Below are positions 51,118 to 60,123 of a DNA stretch of 63,519 nucleotides, one piece after another. How positions within the stretch are numbered: the first letter of the stretch is position 1; each line of letters opens with the position of its first letter. This stretch comes from an uncultured Flavonifractor sp. (GTDB lineage: Bacteria; Bacillota; Clostridia; Oscillospirales; Oscillospiraceae), in NCBI RefSeq assembly GCF_944383115.1, contig NZ_CALWOJ010000003.1:1-63519 (forward strand), read 5' to 3'. The notes beneath the pieces are model-generated. The model saw only the letters and a program-made list of their open reading frames with translations, did no database searches and was not told the origin of the DNA. The translations under genes and the position numbers were made by a program.

Positions 51118-51903
51118 ATGGAAAACAAGAAACAGTCCCTTGCCAGCCGGATCCCGCCAAAAGTCTGGCTGCTCATCTCCTTTGCCGTGGCCATGCTGGT
51201 TTGGTACATCATGTCCATCATTCCCCAGACGTCCCGCGCTTTCCCCAACGTGGTGGTGACCATTCAGGGTCTCATGACCATGGTGGAGCGCGGCGTGTTC
51301 TGGCAGGACCTGAGCAGCAGCTTGATCTCCGTGGCAATGGGTTACGCCATCGGCTTTGTCATCGCCCTGCCCGTGGCCATCCTGATGGCCTGGTATGTGC
51401 CGGTGCGCAACATCCTGGAGCCCTGGATTCAGTTCATCCGTAACATCCCCCCTCTGGCCTATGTGCCTCTGATCGTGATCTGCGCCGGCGTGGGCCGGCT
51501 GCCCCAGGTGATCGTGATTACCATCGCCTGCTTCCTCATCATGTGCGTGACCATCTATCAGGGCGTGATCAACGTGGATGAGACCCTCATCAAGGCCGCC
51601 CGGGTGCTGGGCGCCACCGACAAGGACATCTTCGTTCGGGTCATTACCCCCGCCACCCTGCCCTTCATCCTCACCGCTGTCCGGCTGGGTGCTTCCGTCG
51701 CTCTGACCACCCTGATCGCAGCCGAATCCACCGGCGCTATGGCCGGCCTGGGTATGCGCATCCGTTCCCTCAACAACACCTTTGACTCGGCCCCCATGCT
51801 GGCCTACGTCATCATCATCGGCATCATCGGTATTACTCTTGAAAAAATCATCAAATTCTTGGAAAGGAAGCTGACGGGATGGCAGGAGAAGAGAGAAATC
51901 TGA
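51118..51903 (+). CDS. ABC importer permease, SsuC/TauC/NrtB family
   Basis: 261-residue inner-membrane permease, about six helices. The EAA loop reads IKAARVLGATDKDIFVRVITPATLP, typical of nitrate/sulfonate/taurine importers. Upstream AAGGAGCGAAGAG supplies the ribosome site for ATG 51118. It overlaps the ATPase gene by 25 bases. Family members import organosulfonates, nitrate, bicarbonate, thiamine precursors or riboflavin, so the cargo is not fixed by the sequence. A TauE/SafE permease at the other end of this gene block makes an organosulfur link worth testing. Confidence 0.92.
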   Translation: MENKKQSLASRIPPKVWLLISFAVAMLVWYIMSIIPQTSRAFPNVVVTIQGLMTMVERGVFWQDLSSSLISVAMGYAIGFVIALPVAILMAWYVPVRNILEPWIQFIRNIPPLAYVPLIVICAGVGRLPQVIVITIACFLIMCVTIYQGVINVDETLIKAARVLGATDKDIFVRVITPATLPFILTAVRLGASVALTTLIAAESTGAMAGLGMRIRSLNNTFDSAPMLAYVIIIGIIGITLEKIIKFLERKLTGWQEKREI

Positions 51904-52670
51904 TCGTCAAGATCGATAACGTCCGCAAGGTATACAATACCCGCAACGGCGAGATGGTGGCCCTGAACGGGGTGGACCTGGACATCTATGAGAACGAATT
52001 CATCTGCGTGGTAGGCCCCTCCGGCTGTGGTAAGTCTACCCTGCTCAACATCATCGCCGGCCTCCACGAGGCCACTTCCGGCGCTGTCTACTGCAAAGGC
52101 AAGAAGGTCACCGGTACCGGCACCGAGCGCGGCGTGGTCTTCCAGCAGTACGCCCTGTTCCCCTGGCTCACCGTGAAGAAGAACGTCATGTTCGCTCTGG
52201 AGATGAAGGGCATCAAGGGCAAAGAGGCCGAGGATCTGGCCATGAAGTACCTGGAGAAGGTGGATCTGACCAAGTTTGCCGACCACTATCCCAAGGAGCT
52301 GTCCGGCGGCATGAAGCAGCGCGTGGCCATCGCCCGCGCCTACGCCGCTGACCCCGAGGTGCTGCTGATGGACGAGCCCTTCGGCGCCCTGGACGCCCAG
52401 ACCCGTACCCAGCTGCAGACCGAGCTGCTGGAGACCTGGGAGAAGGACCGCAAGACCTGCTTCTTCATCACCCACGATGTAGAGGAGGCCATCATCCTGG
52501 CCCAGAAGGTCATCATCATGTCCGCCCGTCCCGGCCGCATCAAGTCCATCATCGACATCGACATCCCCTATCCCCGTACTCAGGAGACCAAGATGACTCC
52601 TCGCTTCCTGGAGCTGAAGAACGAGATCTGGAGCCAGGTGTACCAGGAGTATCTGGAGGTCCGTAAGTAA
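51879..52670 (+). CDS. ABC importer ATPase, SsuB/TauB family
   Basis: 263 residues. Walker A GPSGCGKST, the Q-loop in FQQYALFPW, signature LSGGMKQRVAIARAY, Walker B EVLLMDEPFGALD, switch H in FITHDVEEAI. All catalytic residues are intact. AAGGAAG lies ahead of ATG 51879 inside the end of the permease gene. A single ATPase gene with one permease gene means each works as a homodimer. Confidence 0.95.
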   Translation: MAGEERNLIVKIDNVRKVYNTRNGEMVALNGVDLDIYENEFICVVGPSGCGKSTLLNIIAGLHEATSGAVYCKGKKVTGTGTERGVVFQQYALFPWLTVKKNVMFALEMKGIKGKEAEDLAMKYLEKVDLTKFADHYPKELSGGMKQRVAIARAYAADPEVLLMDEPFGALDAQTRTQLQTELLETWEKDRKTCFFITHDVEEAIILAQKVIIMSARPGRIKSIIDIDIPYPRTQETKMTPRFLELKNEIWSQVYQEYLEVRK

Positions 52671-52742
52671 TCAGGTTGGAACGGCACTGGCCGTTGCAAT
52701 AGAGGAAAAGAACCCCAAACTATTAAATAGGAGGAAATGAAC

Positions 52743-53792
52743 GTGAAGAAGTTTCTTGCCATGCTCCTGGCCGTGGCCATGCTGGGCGGCGCTCTGGCTG
52801 CCTGCGGCGGCGGCGAAACCACCAGCACCCCCTCCGGCAACACCGGCACTCCCGCCGGAAACTCCGAGACCCCCACTGTTGAGACTGTTGATATCAATGT
52901 GGGCTATATGCCCAACTACGGCGGCCTGTGGAGCCTGATGACCGCCAAGGAGAAGGGCTTCTTTGAGGAAGAGGGCCTGAACGTCACCCTGACCCAGTTC
53001 GAGGACGGCCCCACCATCATCGCCGCCATGGAGAACGGCTCCGTGAACTTCGGCTACATCGGCCAGGGCGCTCATAAGCTGTGCGTCCAGGGCAACGCCA
53101 CCATCATCGCTCTGTCCCACATCTCCAACGGCGACGCCCTCATCGGCGGCCCTGGCATCAGCACCGTGGAGGACCTGAAGGGTAAGGTCGTGGCCTACTC
53201 CTCCGGCACCTCCAGCGAGGATATCCTGCGCAACGCTCTGACTGCTCACAACATGACCATGGATGACATCCAGGCTATGGACATGGACGCTCCCTCCATC
53301 GTGACTGCTATGATGTCCGGCGGCGTGGACGCCTGCGCCACCTGGTCCCCCAACAGCCTGACCATCCTGGAGGGCATGGAGGGCACCACCAAGCTGGCCG
53401 ACAACATGACCTTCTCCGACACCACCGTGTCCCTGGCCAGCTGGATCGCCACCCCCAAGTATCTGGAAGAGAACCGCGACGTGGCCGTTCGCTTTGTCCG
53501 CGCTCTGATGAAGGCTATGGATTACGCTGCTGACGAGCATCATGACGAGGTTGCTCAGTGGTGCGCCACTAAGGCCGCTCTGGACTATGACACCATGTAC
53601 AATCAGCGCGGCGACGCCGACTGGCTCACCGGCAAGGAAGTGGTGGACGGCGTGGCCGACGGCACCGTCAAGGGCTACTACGAGCTGCAGCAGAAGAACC
53701 TGCTGGACGGCGGCTCCATCACCGAAGAGGATGTCTGCCCCGTCGAGGATTACGTGGACTTCGATCTGATGACCGAGGCCGGCAACTACTAA
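52743..53792 (+). CDS. ABC importer substrate-binding lipoprotein, SsuA/TauA/NMT1 type
   Basis: 349 residues. Lipobox LAACGGG with the lipidated cysteine at C21, a Thr/Gly/Pro linker, then the two-lobed domain starting NVGYMPNYGGLWSLMTAKEKGFF, with NFGYIGQGAHKL and YSSGTSSEDILRNAL typical of the NMT1/SsuA fold. Two starts are possible: ATG 52737 only 2 bases from AGGAGG, or GTG 52743 with an 8-base spacer; I chose GTG. Followed by a terminator. The high use of C-ending codons suggests strong expression. Confidence 0.93.
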   Translation: MKKFLAMLLAVAMLGGALAACGGGETTSTPSGNTGTPAGNSETPTVETVDINVGYMPNYGGLWSLMTAKEKGFFEEEGLNVTLTQFEDGPTIIAAMENGSVNFGYIGQGAHKLCVQGNATIIALSHISNGDALIGGPGISTVEDLKGKVVAYSSGTSSEDILRNALTAHNMTMDDIQAMDMDAPSIVTAMMSGGVDACATWSPNSLTILEGMEGTTKLADNMTFSDTTVSLASWIATPKYLEENRDVAVRFVRALMKAMDYAADEHHDEVAQWCATKAALDYDTMYNQRGDADWLTGKEVVDGVADGTVKGYYELQQKNLLDGGSITEEDVCPVEDYVDFDLMTEAGNY

Positions 53793-53805
53793 TGTGACCC
53801 CAGGA

Positions 53806-53838
53806 GGGGCGGCGGCGGAATACCGCCGCCGCCCCTTT
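53806..53838 (+). terminator. Terminator after the importer
   Basis: Perfect 13-base G/C arms (53806-53818, 53823-53835) around AATA, then TTT. Confidence 0.85.
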
Positions 53839-53855
53839 CCCATGTAAACAGATTC

Positions 53856-53884
53856 TTTACAAAGCCGGAATGAGCGGATACAAT
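53856..53884 (+). promoter_or_regulatory. Promoter of the two-component and nag gene block
   Basis: TTTACA (53856-53861) and TACAAT (53879-53884) with a 17-base spacer, 35 bases before the kinase ATG. Confidence 0.7.
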
Positions 53885-53918
53885 AGCACCGGAAACCACA
53901 ACTGGAGGAGGACAGGCT

Positions 53919-55466
53919 ATGCTTCTGTTGCTGGCCGTGGGGCTACTCATTGGCTCCATTCTGGTGCTGTGTGTCAAAAAGAATCTGGAGTCCCTGTTAT
54001 TGGTGGGGCTGTGCCTGAGCCTTACGGTCTATTTCGTGGGGCTGATGGTCTTTATTGCCAAGAAGGGCGGTCTGTCCCAGGAGGTCATGAACTTTCTGTT
54101 TTTCAACCAGAAGATTCGGATCTGGGTGCAGTACCGCTTTGTTACCCTGGGACAGCTGGGCTACATTGTGGCCCTGGGCCGCTATCTGTTCCCGCTGTTC
54201 CTGCTGGAGATGGCCTTTCAGTACTCCATGCTCTCCGCCCTGCGGAAAGCGCCGCTGGTCCGGAAGCTGGTGCTGGTGCTGCCTATTGTTTCCCTGGTGC
54301 TCTATTACCCCAGTGTGTATCGGAGCCTGGTGATGAAGGTGCCGGCAGCCAAGGACGTGCTGGTCCAGTTCTCTTATATCTGGGTCATGTGCTATGTGGC
54401 GCTGGCGGTAGGCCTGCTGGTTGTGGAATATTGCTCCACCACCATGCATTTTTCCCGGCGGAAGTTTCTGCCCATCGTCATCTCTCTGGTGGCGCTGGCC
54501 ACTCTGTATGTGATATACTGCGGCCAGGACCCGGGGCAGATCTACCGGTTCTACAGCTATGACTACACCTGGATCAAAGGTGTGGGCTACCTCCAGTTTG
54601 CCCTCAGTGTAGGGGGCTATGTGGTGCTGGTGGTAGTCAACCTGGTGTGCGGTATCCTGGGCCTGGGCAGCCTGCTGCGTTACACCCAGACCAGCTTTGT
54701 ATCCGACCGGGATGAGGTGGTGCTGGAGCGCAAGTTCGATGTGGCCCGCACCGGCGCCTCGGTCTTTGTCCACAGCATCAAGAACCAGCTGTTGGCCAAC
54801 CGGGTGCTCTACAAGCGCATCCGGGCGGAGCTGCAGAAGGAGGGGCCAGACCTGGACAAGGTGCGGGGCTACGCCGACAGCCTGTGCGACAACAACGAGC
54901 TGCTGATCGGCCGCTCGGAGGAACTCTACCGCACGGTCAAGGCCAAATCGGTGCGGCTGGTGCCGGTGAAGCTGGGCCGGCTGGAGGAGATCACGGTGGA
55001 CCGGTTCCACAAGAAGTACCCGGACGGACGGGTACGGCTGCTGATGGACCGGGAGATCCAGGTACTGGCCGATGAGAATTACCTCAGCGAGGCCCTGTAT
55101 AATCTGCTCACCAACGCCTGGGAGGCCACCATCGGTTACGAGGAGGCCAGACCGGTGGAGCTGCTCAGTCACCAGGAGCGGCTGTATACCGTCCTGGAGG
55201 TCAAGGACCATGGGCCCGGCATCAAGGCGGAGGAGTTCAAACACATCTTTGAGCCCTTCTATTCCAGCAAGAACAGCAATTTCAACTGGGGCATGGGATT
55301 GTACCATGTTCGTACCATCGTGCGCAGCCACCTGGGTTCCCTGCGGGTGGAGAACCGGCCGGAGGGAGGAGCCTCCTTCTTCGTCCTGCTGCCCCGCTAT
55401 GGTACCGCCCAGCCGAGGCAGGGAGGAAAAAAGCATGATACGCATTTTGGTCGCAGAGGACTTTGA
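53919..55466 (+). CDS. Membrane sensor histidine kinase (7-TM input)
   Basis: 515 residues. Seven predicted helices fill residues 1-250; no recognisable extracellular domain, so the sensor may be within the membrane. The dimerisation helix has the likely phospho-His in ASVFVHSIKNQLLAN (about 290). The ATPase domain shows all boxes: N (YNLLTNAWEA), G1 (DHGPGIKAEEF), F (FEPFYSSK), G2 (WGMGLYHVRT). The order HSIKNQ resembles Firmicute kinases of the HisKA_3-like or NatK-like type. Its end overlaps the response regulator gene by 32 bases, a clear pair. It lies between the importer and nagB. Confidence 0.92.
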   Translation: MLLLLAVGLLIGSILVLCVKKNLESLLLVGLCLSLTVYFVGLMVFIAKKGGLSQEVMNFLFFNQKIRIWVQYRFVTLGQLGYIVALGRYLFPLFLLEMAFQYSMLSALRKAPLVRKLVLVLPIVSLVLYYPSVYRSLVMKVPAAKDVLVQFSYIWVMCYVALAVGLLVVEYCSTTMHFSRRKFLPIVISLVALATLYVIYCGQDPGQIYRFYSYDYTWIKGVGYLQFALSVGGYVVLVVVNLVCGILGLGSLLRYTQTSFVSDRDEVVLERKFDVARTGASVFVHSIKNQLLANRVLYKRIRAELQKEGPDLDKVRGYADSLCDNNELLIGRSEELYRTVKAKSVRLVPVKLGRLEEITVDRFHKKYPDGRVRLLMDREIQVLADENYLSEALYNLLTNAWEATIGYEEARPVELLSHQERLYTVLEVKDHGPGIKAEEFKHIFEPFYSSKNSNFNWGMGLYHVRTIVRSHLGSLRVENRPEGGASFFVLLPRYGTAQPRQGGKKHDTHFGRRGL

Positions 55467-56100
55467 GCTGATCCGGGAGGATCTGTGCGACGTCCTCAAC
55501 CAACAGGAAGATATGACCGTGGTGGGCAGCGCCGCCAGCGGAAAGGAGATCGAGGCTCTGGCCCTGGAGACCGACTTCGATCTCGTTCTTATGGATATTG
55601 AGATGGAGACCACTACCGCCGGCATCCAGGCCACCGAGCACATCCTGGAGAAAAAGCCGGAGGCCAAGGTCCTCTTCCTCACCGCCCACGAGACCGACAA
55701 CATGATCCTCACCTCCATGGGCGCGGGGGCGGTGGATTACATCGTCAAGGGCTGCGAGGACGCCGAGCTGCTCCAGCACATCCGCAGCGCCTATGCCGGC
55801 CAGGCCATGCTGGACGGCAAGATCCAGAACCTGCTGCTCAAGGAGTATTCCCGCCTGCGTACCTCAGAGCGGTCCCTGCTCTTCTTCATCAGCACAGTTT
55901 CCCAGCTCACCGCCGCCGAGCGGGACCTGGTGCGGCTGCTGCTGGAGGACAAGAAGATCAAGGAGATTGCCGCCCAGCGGTGTGTGGAGGTCGTCACCGT
56001 CAAGACTCAGATCAAGAGCCTGCTGCGGAAGTTCGGCTGCACCCGCACCAGGGAGATCGTGGATACCATCCGGGACCTGAACGTGACCCATCTGTTTTAA
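55435..56100 (+). CDS. LuxR/NarL-type response regulator
   Basis: 221 residues. Receiver domain 1-125: acidic pair VAEDFE near residue 8, phospho-aspartate in DLVLMDIEM, conserved T in FLTAHE, K in DYIVKGCED. C-terminal LuxR helix-turn-helix around 155-215 (TAAERDLVRLLLEDKKIKEIA, VKTQIKSLLRKF). GGGAGG lies 9 bases before ATG 55435. Partner of the overlapping kinase and only 34 bases before nagB, so it may control the whole downstream block or the importer. Confidence 0.95.
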   Translation: MIRILVAEDFELIREDLCDVLNQQEDMTVVGSAASGKEIEALALETDFDLVLMDIEMETTTAGIQATEHILEKKPEAKVLFLTAHETDNMILTSMGAGAVDYIVKGCEDAELLQHIRSAYAGQAMLDGKIQNLLLKEYSRLRTSERSLLFFISTVSQLTAAERDLVRLLLEDKKIKEIAAQRCVEVVTVKTQIKSLLRKFGCTRTREIVDTIRDLNVTHLF

Positions 56101-56134
56101 GCATTGACATACCGTCATAGAAAGGAAGATCCAC

Positions 56135-56950
56135 ATGGACTATTATCACATTTCCGCCCAGGACCTGGGCAAAGACGCCAAGATTCCCGTGGTTAAGCTG
56201 GGGGACTCCGGCGAGGTGTTCTATGAGATCGCCATGGAGATGGTCAACACCATCAAGGCTCACAATGAGAAGGGCGAAAAGACCGTCTTTATCTGCCCCG
56301 TGGGCCCGGTGGGCCAGTATCCCATCTTTGTCCGCCTGGTGAACCGGGACCGGATCAGCCTGAAGAACTGCTGGTTCATCAACATGGACGAGTATCTCAA
56401 TGACGACGACACCTACATCGACAAGGAGAGTCCCCTGTCCTTCCGTGGCTTCATGGAGCGCACTGTGTACACCCAGATCGATGAGGAGCTGCTCATGCCC
56501 CCCGAGCAGCGGGTGTTCCCCAACCCCGCCGACCCCGGCTATGTGGATCGCCTCATCGAGGAGCTGGGCGGTGTGGACATCGCCTTCGGCGGCATCGGCA
56601 TCAACGGCCATCTGGCCTTCAATGAGTCCCGTGAGGACATGACCGCCGAGGAGTTTGCCGCTCAGGGCACCCGGGCCCTGTCCCTGAATCCCGAGACCCG
56701 TACCGCCAACGCCATCGGCGACCGCTGCGGCGCCATCGACGCCATGCCCCACCGTGCCGTCACCATCGGTATCAAGCAGATCCTGGGGGCCCGCAAGGTC
56801 CGCCTGGGCGTGTTCCGTGAGTGGCACCGCTCCGTGGTCCGTCAGGCCGCCTACGGCGAGGTGACCGCTCATTTCCCCGCAAGCCTGCTGCAGAACCACC
56901 CCGACGCCATCATCTTCACCAACGCCCTGGCCGCCGGCCAGCCCTTCTGA
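56135..56950 (+). CDS. nagB: Glucosamine-6-phosphate deaminase
   Basis: 271-residue isomerase/deaminase that turns GlcN-6-P into Fru-6-P and ammonia. Landmarks: INMDEYL with the catalytic aspartate, FGGIGINGHLAFNE with the ring-opening histidine and its neighbours, and MPHRAVTIGI. The length is normal. The early part is less typical than Escherichia coli NagB (FICPVGPVGQYPIF instead of GTGSTP) and the C-terminal half is diverged, so a related aminosugar isomerase is possible, though the direct nagA neighbour supports the name. AAAGGAAG precedes ATG 56135. Confidence 0.88.
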   Translation: MDYYHISAQDLGKDAKIPVVKLGDSGEVFYEIAMEMVNTIKAHNEKGEKTVFICPVGPVGQYPIFVRLVNRDRISLKNCWFINMDEYLNDDDTYIDKESPLSFRGFMERTVYTQIDEELLMPPEQRVFPNPADPGYVDRLIEELGGVDIAFGGIGINGHLAFNESREDMTAEEFAAQGTRALSLNPETRTANAIGDRCGAIDAMPHRAVTIGIKQILGARKVRLGVFREWHRSVVRQAAYGEVTAHFPASLLQNHPDAIIFTNALAAGQPF

Positions 56951-56958
56951 GGTAACCT

Positions 56959-58101
56959 ATGAAACGAACCCTCTTTACCAATGGCCGCGTCTATGTGGAC
57001 GGCCAGTTCCAGGATGTGGACCTGCTGGTGCAGGACGGCCGGGTCGCCGGATTCGGCGGCAAGGCCGATGACGTGGTGGACCTGGGCGGCAAGCTTCTGG
57101 TCTCCGGTTTCCTGGACCTGCACACCCACGGCGGCGACGGCGTGGACGTAAATGCTGCCACCGCTGAGGACCTGGCCAAGATCGGCCGGTTCTTCGCCAA
57201 AAACGGCACCACCGGCTGGCTGTGCTCCATTCTCACCGATACGCCGGAGCAAACCCTGTGGTGCATCGACCAGGCCAAGGCCGCTATGAAGGCTCCCATT
57301 ACCGGAGCCCAGCTTATGGGCATCCATCTGGAAGGACCCTTCCTGTCGGTGGAGTATAAGGGCGCCATGCCTGAATACCTGCTGCAAAAGGGGAGCGCCG
57401 AACTCTTCCGCAAGTACCAGCAGGCCGCCGAGGGCGCGGTGCGCTACATTACCGTCTCTCCCGAGGTGGAGGGCGTGGTGGACATGATCGCGGAGATCGC
57501 CGGTTACACCACCGTGGCCATCGGCCACTCCGGCGCCGACTATGAGACCTCCTGCGCCGCCATCGACGCGGGAGCCGCCTGCTGCACCCACACCTTCAAC
57601 GCCATGGGTCTGTTCCACCAGCACCGTCCCGGCATCATGGGCGCGGTCCTAGAGCGCCCTGTGTGCTGCGAGGCCATCTGCGACGGCCGCCACCTGCATC
57701 CCGGTTCCGTCCGGATGCTCCTGGCCTGCAAGGGCTGGGACAAGGTGGTGGCGGTGACCGACTCCATCCAGGCCGCCGGCCTGCCCGACGGACACTATAA
57801 GCTGGGGGTCAACGATGTGGTGGTGGAGGACGGCGACGCCAAGCTGGCCGGGAGTGGCGTCCGGGCCGGTTCCACCCTGACCACCGGTCAGGCCCTGAAA
57901 AACCTGGTGAAGTTCACCGGGGAGAGCGTGGAAAAGGTGCTTCCCCTGCTGACCGCAAATCCCGCCCGCCTCATCGGTATGGACCACCGGAAGGGCTCCA
58001 TCGCCCCCGGCAAGGACGCCGATCTGGTGGTTCTGGATCAAGATCTGAATGTAACTGCAACCTATGTGGCCGGCGTCAACGTATACGCTGGAGAGAATTA
58101 A
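56959..58101 (+). CDS. nagA: N-acetylglucosamine-6-phosphate deacetylase
   Basis: 380 residues, canonical NagA. DLHTHGGDG (H55, H57) metal site, GIHLEGPF, AIGHSGADY, CTHTFNAMG and VVAVTDSIQAAG with the catalytic aspartate are all present. It removes acetate from GlcNAc-6-P ahead of NagB. Begins 8 bases after nagB. It is distinct from the NagA-like gene at 19475, which has changed substrate-side residues. Confidence 0.95.
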   Translation: MKRTLFTNGRVYVDGQFQDVDLLVQDGRVAGFGGKADDVVDLGGKLLVSGFLDLHTHGGDGVDVNAATAEDLAKIGRFFAKNGTTGWLCSILTDTPEQTLWCIDQAKAAMKAPITGAQLMGIHLEGPFLSVEYKGAMPEYLLQKGSAELFRKYQQAAEGAVRYITVSPEVEGVVDMIAEIAGYTTVAIGHSGADYETSCAAIDAGAACCTHTFNAMGLFHQHRPGIMGAVLERPVCCEAICDGRHLHPGSVRMLLACKGWDKVVAVTDSIQAAGLPDGHYKLGVNDVVVEDGDAKLAGSGVRAGSTLTTGQALKNLVKFTGESVEKVLPLLTANPARLIGMDHRKGSIAPGKDADLVVLDQDLNVTATYVAGVNVYAGEN

Positions 58102-58114
58102 GGAGGAAATTACT

Positions 58115-59263
58115 ATGCCGCTGGTACCCCTGAGACCTTTGATGGAAGCCGCTGAGCAGCACAACTACGCCCAGGGCGCTTTTAACGTGAACGCCGTGGC
58201 CCAGGCCAAGGCCGTTATCGAGATGCACGAGACCTTCCGTTCCCCCGCCATTCTGCAGGGCGCCGACCTGGCCAACGCCTTTATGGGCGGCCGTGTGGAC
58301 TTTGCCAACGGCACCCTGGAGGACAAGAAGAAGGGCGCCCGCAACATCGCCAACGCCGTGAAGAGGTACGGCGAGAACTCCCCCATCCCCGTGGTACTCC
58401 ACCTGGACCACGGCAAGGACTTCGACTCCTGCGTGGCCGCCATCGAGGGCGGTTACACCTCCGTCATGATCGACGGCTCCTCTCTGCCCCTGGAGCAGAA
58501 CATCGAGCTGACCCGCGAGGTGGTCAAGTATGCCCACGCCCGGGGCGTGTCCGTTGAGGGCGAGCTGGGCGTGCTGGGCGGCCAGGAGGACCATGTGTTC
58601 GCCGCCACCTCCACCTACACCAACCCCCTGGACGCCGTGGAGTTTATCCAGAAGACCGGCGTGGACGCCCTGGCCATCTCCTACGGCACCCAGCACGGCG
58701 CCAATAAGGGCAAGGATGCCAAGCTCCGCCGTGAGATCCCCATCGCCATCAAGGAGTGCATCAACCGCCTGGGCATCTTCTGCGCCCTGGTGTCCCACGG
58801 CTCCTCCACCGTGCCCCAGTACATCGTCAAGGAGATCAACGACCTGGGCGGCGACATCCAGAACGCCTACGGCATCAACGTGGACGAGCTAATGGCCGCC
58901 ATTCCCTGCGGCATCCGCAAGATCAACGTGGACACCGACATCCGTCTGGCCGTCACCCGCAACATGAAGGAACTCTTTGCCAACCAGCCCGAACTGCGCA
59001 CCAGCCCCTCCATCGGCGGCGTGTACGCCCTGCTGGAGGAGAAGAAGTCTGCCTTCGATCCCCGCGTGTTCTTCCCGCCCATCATGGACACCGTCCTCAC
59101 CGGCAACGTGCCTGACGACGACGTGGCCCTGCTGATGAGCCGGGTGGAGGCCGGCGTGAAGGAGGCCGTGGGCTCCCTGATCGTCAACTTCGGCTCCTAC
59201 GGTAAGGCTCCTCTGGTGGAGCAGAAGTCCCTGGAGGACATGATCGCCTTCTACAAGAAGTAA
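58115..59263 (+). CDS. Class II fructose-bisphosphate-type aldolase (long form)
   Basis: 382 residues. HLDHG (H96, D98, H99) with the catalytic aspartate and zinc ligand; ISYGTQHGANKGK and LVSHGSSTVPQ supply the other zinc histidines. The sequence is about 90 residues longer than GatY and resembles long clostridial class II aldolases. AGGAGG with an 8-base spacer supports ATG 58115. It follows nagA and precedes a TIM-like gene, so FBP or a related ketose bisphosphate made by the PPi-PFK at 61598 is the expected substrate. Confidence 0.92.
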   Translation: MPLVPLRPLMEAAEQHNYAQGAFNVNAVAQAKAVIEMHETFRSPAILQGADLANAFMGGRVDFANGTLEDKKKGARNIANAVKRYGENSPIPVVLHLDHGKDFDSCVAAIEGGYTSVMIDGSSLPLEQNIELTREVVKYAHARGVSVEGELGVLGGQEDHVFAATSTYTNPLDAVEFIQKTGVDALAISYGTQHGANKGKDAKLRREIPIAIKECINRLGIFCALVSHGSSTVPQYIVKEINDLGGDIQNAYGINVDELMAAIPCGIRKINVDTDIRLAVTRNMKELFANQPELRTSPSIGGVYALLEEKKSAFDPRVFFPPIMDTVLTGNVPDDDVALLMSRVEAGVKEAVGSLIVNFGSYGKAPLVEQKSLEDMIAFYKK

Positions 59264-59275
59264 GGAGTGGCCGGA

Positions 59276-60112
59276 ATGAAGCATCTGTATCTGAATCTGA
59301 AGCGGTTCGATGTGCCCGTGGAGTTCGGCGGCGTCAACCGCATCGCCCCTGTGGCTGATTGGGGCAAGTATATCGTGGAGCACACCCAGGAGGGCCTGAA
59401 GCACTACGATCCCGCCGAGGTGGAGTTCGTCCAGTACTTCCCCGAGGCCCACATCCTGGGGGCTGTGGCCGCCCAGTGCGAGAACAGCCCGGTGCAGGTG
59501 GGCTCCCAGAGCGTCTACCGCATGAACACCGCTGTGGGCGGCAACTTCGGCGCCTTCACCACCAACCGTCCCGCCTCCATCGTCAAGGCCATGGGTTGTA
59601 CCTCCACCATCATCGGCCACTGCGAGGAGCGCAACGATAAGATGGGCGTGCTGGCTGAGGCCGGCGTCACCGACACCGCCGCCGTCAACCGCCTGCTCAA
59701 CCAGGAGATTAAGCTGGCCATCGAGCAGGGGCTGACCGTGCTCTACTGCATCGGCGAGAAGAGCGAGGAGCAGGAGCAGTGGCAGCAGGTGCTGGGCGAT
59801 CAGCTGAAGATCGGCCTGGACGGTGTGGACACCTCCAAGGTGGTCATTGCCTACGAGCCCATCTGGTCCATCGGCCCCGGCAAGACCCCCGCCGACAAGC
59901 CCTATATCACCAAGATCGCCAAGTTTGTCAAGGAGCAGACCGGCGGCCTGGACGTGGTGTACGGCGGCGGCCTGAAGGTGGACAACGCCGAGATGCTGGC
60001 CTCCATCGACGAGATCGACGGCGGCCTCATCGCCCTGACCCGGTTCCAGGGGGAGATCGGCTTCTACCCCGACGAGTATCTGGAGATCATCAAGACCTAT
60101 CTTGGGAAATAA
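59276..60112 (+). CDS. Atypical triosephosphate isomerase family protein
   Basis: 278 residues. The three catalytic residues are retained: K9 in LYLNLKRFD, H115 in IIGHCEERND, E194 in IAYEPIWSIGPGKTP. Three conserved stretches differ from housekeeping TPI: NLKRF for NWKMN, GHCEERND for GHSERR, and VVYGGGLKVDNAEM for the usual YGGSVxxxN phosphate-binding loop. It is 25-30 residues longer than normal. I infer a TPI-like isomerase with changed phosphate or substrate contacts, similar in kind to tetrulose-phosphate isomerases of polyol pathways. Placed 12 bases after the aldolase gene; GGAG and an 8-base spacer mark ATG 59276. Confidence 0.85.
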   Translation: MKHLYLNLKRFDVPVEFGGVNRIAPVADWGKYIVEHTQEGLKHYDPAEVEFVQYFPEAHILGAVAAQCENSPVQVGSQSVYRMNTAVGGNFGAFTTNRPASIVKAMGCTSTIIGHCEERNDKMGVLAEAGVTDTAAVNRLLNQEIKLAIEQGLTVLYCIGEKSEEQEQWQQVLGDQLKIGLDGVDTSKVVIAYEPIWSIGPGKTPADKPYITKIAKFVKEQTGGLDVVYGGGLKVDNAEMLASIDEIDGGLIALTRFQGEIGFYPDEYLEIIKTYLGK

Positions 60113-60123
60113 GGAGAACACAC

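Noticed and set aside
56135-56950. A non-NagB sugar isomerase, because the N-terminal motif differs from E. coli NagB.
   Set aside because: MDEYL and GGIGINGHLAFNE plus the adjacent nagA make NagB the best call, though with reduced confidence.
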